A DNA stretch of 64,000 bases from Hofstenia miamia. Taxonomy: Eukaryota; Xenacoelomorpha; Acoela. Under the pieces are notes generated by a model. The model saw only the letters and a program-made list of their open reading frames with translations. It was not told where the DNA came from and ran no database searches. A program made the position numbers and the translations under genes. The stretch covers positions 887,215-951,214 of the forward strand of contig SCFE01000057.1 in assembly GCA_004352715.1 (NCBI GenBank), in the 5' to 3' direction. Positions 56,669 through 64,000 of the stretch are shown piece after piece (positions within the stretch are counted from its first letter, which is position 1; every line of letters starts with the position of its first letter).

Positions 56669-58001
56669 CTGTCTAGTCTATTTCACCTACTTAGACAAAT
56701 AATCAACAACAACTTAAGTAATGTTTGTTTACTAATATTTACTGGTACCTTACAAAATATTTTCCTTTAAACATTTATGCCGAAAATTAAACAATTTTTT
56801 CCAAAATTTAACTGGACGTTGAATATCACTAAAAATTACATAAATGTTTACAAAAAGAACGAGGTTAGTTCTAACATTGTATTAAAATGTAATTGTCTGT
56901 CTGCTGAGAAAATCATAAAATTTAGAAATGCATAGTAAGCGCTAAATATAAAAATTGGCAAATCCAGGTGCGTAAGTAGGATGTACTGATGGGAGGAGCA
57001 TCTTAGTGGTGAACAATTTGCGTAACCAAAAATATAGAGAAGGACTCTAAAAGCTCAAAACAAAATAATAAACCCTAACATGTCTTTTATCATTTAAATT
57101 TTTAATTTCATAAATATATATGAAGAGCATTTTTTAAACACAAAATCAAAATTGGAAATATGAAGAGGGGATATCCCGCATGCCCCAACTTTGGATACGC
57201 AAGTAGTCAGATCTGTGGACATGACTAACATCTTCCAAATATACAGGAAAACGTATCAATGGATATGTTAAAATTTCAAAAAGCTTGTTAATGCAAAGTA
57301 TTGTTTGGCTTCTACACACTTCATTAAGGTTGACTTTATATATTTCTTTATATTTTTGACCAAAACAAAAACTGTTAGCGTCCCTGTGAACCCCAATATA
57401 AAACAGAAATTACTGCAATAATACCTCCATATGATTGCACGGCTATTGGCGAGTTTAGGGAAAGGTAAACGTGAATAATCTACTTATGGGTAAGCATTGC
57501 GCACAGCGACCCCAAAATAAGTAAAAATTAGCACAAATCTATCTACTTGTTTAATGGTTTGCATTATTAATAATCACTATATTCCTAAAACTACTTTTAA
57601 TTTAGTAATAGTTTGAAAGCCTAAATGTTTCCTAAGCAATTATTGATCGCTCTGCAACAAAACGCTAGTACTGCAATTGCGTGTGGCTTCTAATAATTAG
57701 TAAAATTATTAAAAATTCAATTTCCATCCCTACCTTTATACCACAAAACTAACAATTAACCAATGTTAAGCCAATGGAAAACAATTTGTTTAGAGAGAAA
57801 AGCAAATTTGCAGATTACTTCCATATACATGTATGAGATGTTTTTGTGGAAACAACAAACGTTTGCGTTTATACAGTTTGTCACACTTCGTTATATTGTA
57901 CGTATTTAAAAACACAATCTCAACTTAGAAAAACATTCATTCGGCTATTTAACAATTTATAGAAACTTAGTCAATCAAAATCAACTTTCAAGTATGCAAA
58001 A
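56669..58001. other. Intergenic stretch between ShKT copy A and the candidate membrane gene
   Basis: AT-rich, with no open frame of note, no repeat landmark and no recognised exon on either strand. Confidence 0.5.
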
Positions 58002-58732
58002 CTATCTTCCTTCATGCATCAAGCAAAAAAAGTTTAATTGCACATCAAGTGTAGAGAAGTCTGTTCGTCGAATTTTGCATTTAATGCCCTCAAAATTTCC
58101 ACGGTCTATCGAATAGCTGAAAAGGTGTGAAGTCAATTGGTCATCTAAGCAATTGAAAATCTGAATCTCTTTAAAGTGATACAGTGGAACATTACGACTC
58201 ACAAATTTGCTGTATCTTGTTTTTATTGTTTGAAAACTACAGGCGATAACAGGATGCTTAACCAAATATTTTTAACAAAATGAAAGTATATATTTTCACA
58301 ATTTCTTATATTGGTGCACTCAGAAGAATATTACAACTCAAAATTTGCATAAATTATACATGCCAGAGTTCCATATAATTGTGAATATAACATGTTTTCC
58401 ATTTCTGTAAATGTTATATACCAACTTTGGAGTGTATTGATATAAAAGCCATTTATTTGTAAAATTCGACATCTGGTGTAACTAAATGCCAGAGTAATAA
58501 ATTCGTAGAAAATTGCAACTAAGAGTAAAAGGTTTAGCAGGATCCCGGATATCGCGTTTATAACACTGAAAGCTGCTGCCACAAGAAACCTATATTCTAG
58601 CTTTGCAGTTTTGCAATCTAGAGACTGATGTCTGAAAAGAGTACTATGATTCACATTTTGCTTCATTCGAATTATGCTTAATTTTAATGAAATTATTATA
58701 CAGCATAATACCGCAAATAATGCGCAACACAA
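58002..58732 (-). CDS. Candidate membrane protein, two exons, N-terminus missing
   Basis: A frame at 58732-58335 has three hydrophobic stretches (ALFAVLCCIIISLKLSII; RFLVAAAFSVINAISGILL running into LNLLLLVAIFYEF; and LYGTLACIIYANF). A donor GAGTT|GTAATA and an acceptor gcctgtag would join it in phase to 58236-58002, removing a 98-bp intron and adding about 78 residues. The spacing of helices recalls the last three segments of a seven-helix receptor, but no family motif is certain. There is an in-frame stop just upstream and no acceptor, so the first helix has no proper start unless the ATG in IIRMKQ is used. It may be a broken gene or not a gene at all. Confidence 0.27.
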
Positions 58733-59023
58733 CCATAGAAATTATATGCAATTAATATGCGAAGTTGAGATTATAATTGACAGTGGCTCCTGGTGCAACT
58801 AGGTGCTACATGCACCTAATGTAATAGAATAAAACGTATTAAAATTAAACGAATAACTGGGATTTGAGGCAATCAAACATTGGTGATGAACACTTAACAA
58901 TCTTTAGTTTTGAATAAATAGTTAAATGTGTCTGGATTATGATATTAATGTTTGATAAGACTAGGGTATTTGAAAAGTATAATTTGTCTCAAATTGCAAA
59001 CCTATGTTGAGAAATTCGAAATA

Positions 59024-59110
59024 CAGTCAATTCTCGATTATCAGCCGCCATCGGTGGAAGACGATGTCCGACAGGGACCGCAGCGAAATTTATGATATCT
59101 TGCCTGTTTG
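59024..59110. mobile_element. Possible pogo/Tigger-like element end
   Basis: The string CAGTCAATTCTCGATTATC, preceded by TA, resembles the terminal repeat of pogo-type elements. The other terminus was not found nearby, so this is an end fragment or a chance match. Confidence 0.3.
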
Positions 59111-59692
59111 AAATGGCAAAAATTGGCGTAATCAGATGGTGGTAAAAAACCGAGTTGCCTGTTCAAAACTATAGGAATGAACGTATTGAGAAAAGGTGGC
59201 CAAAAATAGCCATTTCTGAGTTCAGCGCTGCGTACAACGGCTTGTGTCTCTCAATTGAAATCAAAGGATGCTCCAAATCATATTAAGCATTCTGAATAAA
59301 GCAAAATTTTAAGAAAATTACTTGAAGGTTTCGAATACCAAAACTATGTTCAAATTACAATTTGGCACTCAAAATTACAAAATTGGTTTTACTAAATGAT
59401 AATAACACCATAGTTCGAAATACTGTCTAGATTTGAAATATTGCTTAGTACAAAAAATTACACATGCTATAAAAACTATTCAATTAAGTTTTTGTAAAGA
59501 AAACTATTTAGAGAGATTTTCTTTGCAAAAATTGAATTCAAATGTTACAGATTACGGATTTTACAAAAAGTATGCGTAGATAAGAGAACAATTTTTTAAA
59601 TTACGTATATCTGCATTTGTACATACTATAAATTACAACAAAAACATTAAACAAATAAAATAAAGAATTGAAAAAAAATCCATTGTATTAGA

Positions 59693-60610
59693 TTACATTT
59701 CATTATAAACATTGGATAAATAATCATTCATTCCCATTGGTAAGTAAGTTTCTAGCAAACTCATTTGAGAATTTTCTCCGCAAGCATCGCATGAGCATTT
59801 AGCCACCAATTTATAGTGATAGAATTTATAGGAAATCTCGATCTGCCCAGTAATTGGGGAATGCCTTTCACAATTCATCAATACCTTAGAATCAAACGAT
59901 GAGTCAGAGGAAGTGGTATCCGGTTTACAACAGAAACAGCGCTGAAGGGTACTCGAATTTCGAATATCTACAGGAATCGTCGATAGAGTGGGACAACTGC
60001 CAACGCAAACACTAGCTAACACGGGTTGCACGGAGTTGCACAAAAAATCGTCAACTCTGATTTCTGTTAACCAAACTGGATTCCATACCGAAATGCAGCC
60101 GGCAACGGGAATTGAGACGCACTCTCCACAACATTTTCCTTCTTTATATGTTCGAAATTCACCCGCTTGGCACTCAGGCGTGTTTTTGCAAACAACATCC
60201 CGATCCCGACAAGTGTCTGAACCAATCCACCAATCCCAAGGACAATCTTCGGCTGCAAGGCATCGTGAATTATGCTCGAAGTATCCGGGCTTGCATTGAC
60301 ATCTATGCACACACTGCTCGGTACAAGTGGGTTCCGGATCACCACATGAGACCGGACACGAGGAACCACAGGAAGAAAACTCAGAGTTGGGATCAGTGCA
60401 GAGCAAAAGGTTTTTGTGAGGCAACGGCTCTTTACACCTATCACACGTCTTACGACAATATCTCGCCATCCATGGGTGCGAGCATTGCGTCAACATCTTC
60501 AAAGATTCACAATTCCACTCCTCATCAAAGCAATAGCCCACATCAGTAAAAGACGAAGCGTTTATCCCGATTACAAGTAAACTGAGCAGGGATATACAAA
60601 CCGCGAACAT
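59693..60610 (-). CDS. Secreted ShKT-TIL-VWC-like-CTCK cysteine-rich protein, copy B
   Basis: A single frame encodes 305 residues, collinear with copy A over its whole length. The signal peptide is at residues 1 to about 19. ShKT cysteines are C27, C34, C43, C52, C56 and C59, and TIL has ten cysteines from C71 to C123. The VWC-like part ends CCGEC. The cystine-knot part carries SVCVGSCPT, CFCCKP and CSCDAC. The segment CSHPWMARYCRKTCDRC is identical to copy A, while inter-module loops differ freely, as expected for an older tandem duplication under selection on the cysteines. Both copies lack introns. The cystine-knot end suggests disulphide-linked dimers or larger assemblies, perhaps in mucus, tunic or extracellular matrix; that role is inference from the domain types. 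Confidence 0.9.
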   Translation of the reverse strand: MFAVCISLLSLLVIGINASSFTDVGYCFDEEWNCESLKMLTQCSHPWMARYCRKTCDRCKEPLPHKNLLLCTDPNSEFSSCGSSCPVSCGDPEPTCTEQCVHRCQCKPGYFEHNSRCLAAEDCPWDWWIGSDTCRDRDVVCKNTPECQAGEFRTYKEGKCCGECVSIPVAGCISVWNPVWLTEIRVDDFLCNSVQPVLASVCVGSCPTLSTIPVDIRNSSTLQRCFCCKPDTTSSDSSFDSKVLMNCERHSPITGQIEISYKFYHYKLVAKCSCDACGENSQMSLLETYLPMGMNDYLSNVYNEM

Positions 60611-60995
60611 TATCTCGAATGATTACTTATTGTTAAGTTATTAATTATATAGTTACCTGTTAGGTACTAAATAAACATATTTTCCGATTTGATTGTAGAG
60701 TATTTACTGCCAAATATTTGTAATCAAATAAATTTCAGCTAAATAACGCAAAAACTCTGCGAGAAAATTAGTTGAACACAAAATAGTAAACTTCCTTGCA
60801 TTATGCTTAAGGCTTTATTAAAACATTTGTAAATGTTGTACAAACATGAATATGCACTTATTAGTACAAATTATGTTACAAACATAGCTCAACGTATAAA
60901 AATAAAATGAAAAATTATAAGCTTTCTCTAGAAAAACGAAAACGTCTTTCTAAAAGAAATCTATTGGTCTAATAAACTTCACAATCATGAAATTG

Positions 60996-61115
60996 TGCAA
61001 GATGATGACCAGATATCGAGCTGATATTAAATTATGCAAGATGATGACCAGATATCGAGCTGATATTAAATTATGCAAGATGATGACCAGATATCGAGCT
61101 GATATTAAATTATGC
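60996..61115. repeat. Three-copy 39-bp tandem repeat
   Basis: The unit contains GATGATGACCAGATATCGAG and CTGATATTAAATTATGCAA and is repeated at 39-bp spacing, starting at 61001, 61040 and 61079. It lies about 390 bp upstream of the start of ShKT copy B. Confidence 0.9.
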
Positions 61116-61976
61116 GCAGTTTTCTGATTTACGTTGATTTCTCTAACTAAGGCTGGTTGTACACGGCCAGTAAGTAAAGCAAAGTAAAGTAAACATTTTT
61201 TGCTTTACGGCATTGTGCGAGGTCTTAAGTAAAGTAAGTTTTCAACTAGTGAATTGACCAAGAACGTGATACGCACGTATTGTATTTGAGTATATGGATA
61301 TCTAGGAAATACACACGCAATAATTCTAAGAAATACTTGCAAGTACTTGAAATTCTAAAAGAAATATTGGGCTCTTGTGATTGGGCTTCAGATAGCTACA
61401 GAGGCGTATTCTCTTTGTGTGCGAGGTGTGCGCCGCACACCTTATATCCAGAATTTTTATGATTTTACCAGCGTTTTTTCCTATCGCTTATTTGGGAACA
61501 GAGTAAATTTAATACCACATCAAACTGTTTACACTATTTTTATAAATAGTAATTTGTGATTAAATAGAACGCATTGATTTCAGTACTTTCTTATATAACC
61601 TGTGTCTAAATTACAATTTTGGTAAAATTAAAGCATTTCGATTTTTTTGATCTATAATCTATAAATTGGTTTAATTTGCTAGTTTACATGTATTATCTTG
61701 TTTAGCAATCATATCACTGATAAATTAAAATGTTCTAGTTACTTTAATCGTCAATGTCGCAAAAGGGTAGGTATTGCGACATCCACACTTCAATGGCGTT
61801 TAACGTTTTAAAAGAGCAAGGTGTGCGTTCATATTAACGCACACTACGAAATTAAGCGTAATCGTTGAAATTGCATCCTACATTTGTCGCCCAACGTTAT
61901 TGATTGGCTCACGAAATGGAAATAGATCATTTCGAGGCGTGCGCTAATGATCACCGCACCTCGAATGAGAAATCAA

Positions 61977-62976
61977 NNNNNNNNNNNNNNNNNNNNNNNN
62001 NNNNNNNNNNNNNNNNNNNNNNNNNNNNNNNNNNNNNNNNNNNNNNNNNNNNNNNNNNNNNNNNNNNNNNNNNNNNNNNNNNNNNNNNNNNNNNNNNNNN
62101 NNNNNNNNNNNNNNNNNNNNNNNNNNNNNNNNNNNNNNNNNNNNNNNNNNNNNNNNNNNNNNNNNNNNNNNNNNNNNNNNNNNNNNNNNNNNNNNNNNNN
62201 NNNNNNNNNNNNNNNNNNNNNNNNNNNNNNNNNNNNNNNNNNNNNNNNNNNNNNNNNNNNNNNNNNNNNNNNNNNNNNNNNNNNNNNNNNNNNNNNNNNN
62301 NNNNNNNNNNNNNNNNNNNNNNNNNNNNNNNNNNNNNNNNNNNNNNNNNNNNNNNNNNNNNNNNNNNNNNNNNNNNNNNNNNNNNNNNNNNNNNNNNNNN
62401 NNNNNNNNNNNNNNNNNNNNNNNNNNNNNNNNNNNNNNNNNNNNNNNNNNNNNNNNNNNNNNNNNNNNNNNNNNNNNNNNNNNNNNNNNNNNNNNNNNNN
62501 NNNNNNNNNNNNNNNNNNNNNNNNNNNNNNNNNNNNNNNNNNNNNNNNNNNNNNNNNNNNNNNNNNNNNNNNNNNNNNNNNNNNNNNNNNNNNNNNNNNN
62601 NNNNNNNNNNNNNNNNNNNNNNNNNNNNNNNNNNNNNNNNNNNNNNNNNNNNNNNNNNNNNNNNNNNNNNNNNNNNNNNNNNNNNNNNNNNNNNNNNNNN
62701 NNNNNNNNNNNNNNNNNNNNNNNNNNNNNNNNNNNNNNNNNNNNNNNNNNNNNNNNNNNNNNNNNNNNNNNNNNNNNNNNNNNNNNNNNNNNNNNNNNNN
62801 NNNNNNNNNNNNNNNNNNNNNNNNNNNNNNNNNNNNNNNNNNNNNNNNNNNNNNNNNNNNNNNNNNNNNNNNNNNNNNNNNNNNNNNNNNNNNNNNNNNN
62901 NNNNNNNNNNNNNNNNNNNNNNNNNNNNNNNNNNNNNNNNNNNNNNNNNNNNNNNNNNNNNNNNNNNNNNNNNNNN
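61977..62976. other. Assembly gap of exactly 1000 N
   Basis: The round length suggests an estimated or default gap size. Upstream cadherin exons could lie here or beyond the window. The right flank starts in a TA-rich run. Confidence 0.95.
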
Positions 62977-64000
62977 TATGTATATATATAGTGAAATGAG
63001 TAAGCATAAAAATTAATAATTGCACCAAAAGTTTTATGTTAAACATAATATGCTAATGCAGATATTCTTCACGAGATGGCATAGCAATAAAAAGTATTGT
63101 TAACTTTATATTCTGATTCATAATTTGATTTAATTACTTAATTCGTATTAGAAAATAAATGTTAAATTGTCTATAATTAAACACATTCTAGGAAGCTTTT
63201 AAATCTATTCTGTTACACATGCACATAAATGGACAAAATAAAATAGATAATAAATACAAATATACAGAAAGAATAATATCAATATATAAGTTGTAGCAAC
63301 AAATGGTTTAAGCTAAACGATTTTTTTCCACTTCTAATTAATTTCTTTGATTTTGCTGTGAGAAATTTAAAATACATTATTTCTCAACTAAACAACAGTT
63401 GGCACTGCCCTAATATTTTGAAATGAGTCTTGCCCTAAGAAATTTAAATATTATAGCTGGTAGACATAAGTGAACGCTGTAGAAAAAAACTGTCTTTGAA
63501 TCTAATTTTCTAAAACTAAGTCTCTCGATTTTACATTGATCATTGATATGATAACATAGTACATATATATTAAGCATTGCTTCAAATCTATCTGCAGGGG
63601 TAAGCAATAATAAATTGATATTGCAATTATTACAATAATTGGAAATCGATTAATCTATTGAATACTTTAGAAGAAGAAAAATTACCAATAATTTGCAATT
63701 ATTTAGGTTCACTAAGAACGTTCTCACAAGCATTAATGGATGAAAATCTTGGTGAAACATAATAAAGTCCCAATTCGAAAATCATTATTGTCTTGCCTAG
63801 TAAATTAATACAGTATTGGCTATTGCATGTGTACAGCACAGTTTGATGACCAAAATATACATTATGCTTCCACTACCGAATTCACTTTTTTATATATTGA
63901 AGGCATAACATTAACCCTATTTCGCACCATTGCTATCTTTCTGTAACACACCTCATATTGTGATGTCAAACCTAGAGATATTAAACAATGATCACAGCTT

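Larger units (their letters stand above)
60611..64000. other. Stretch upstream of ShKT copy B
   Basis: It contains the 39-bp triple repeat and the 1000-N gap. At 61175-61230 there is a short run of AAGTAAAGTAA-type words. No coding exon was recognised on either strand. Confidence 0.5.

Overview
This is AT-rich, intron-rich animal nuclear DNA with seven assembly gaps. Long introns, GT-AG splice sites, cadherin, PLAT, ShKT, TIL and cystine-knot domains, and a mixed load of animal transposons (RLE-type LINE, mariner, hAT, probable Penelope-like) all point to an invertebrate metazoan. The lineage cannot be fixed from the sequence; a tunicate, cnidarian or another fast-evolving invertebrate would fit.

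The main gene is a large cadherin on the minus strand, reconstructed here from twelve exons between 52596 and 12601. Every junction keeps the reading phase and restores cadherin-repeat sequence. The exons total about 2.7 kb (roughly 909 codons, about eight extracellular repeats) spread over 40 kb, with introns from about 155 bp to 17 kb. The signal peptide, the first repeats, the membrane segment and the tail are not found. Several inter-repeat linkers have lost the calcium-binding DxNDN motif.

Inside the intron at 38898-43698 lies a second gene on the same strand (39544-40137). It is a two-exon, single-domain secreted PLAT/LH2-like protein. Its 111-bp intron appears to be GC-AG and is bounded by a 14-bp perfect inverted repeat.

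Upstream of the cadherin exons are two intronless minus-strand paralogues, 55754-56668 and 59693-60610. Both encode secreted proteins with the order signal peptide, ShKT, TIL, VWC-like, C-terminal cystine knot. Between them is a weak candidate membrane-protein gene (58002-58732).

The rest is intronic and intergenic DNA rich in repeats: a 5'-truncated RLE-type LINE (about 26849-29195) set in an (AAT)n tract, an oppositely oriented LINE tail beside it with a second copy at 35776, a mariner with good terminal repeats but a dead transposase (34132-35554), a ZBED/hAT relic (53348-55226), hAT-like non-autonomous elements, a probable pair of Penelope-like endonuclease fragments, a dispersed GGGATGGGAC-type repeat, and many (TA)n tracts, several broken by gaps. 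No tRNA, rRNA, CRISPR or bacterial-type operon was seen.
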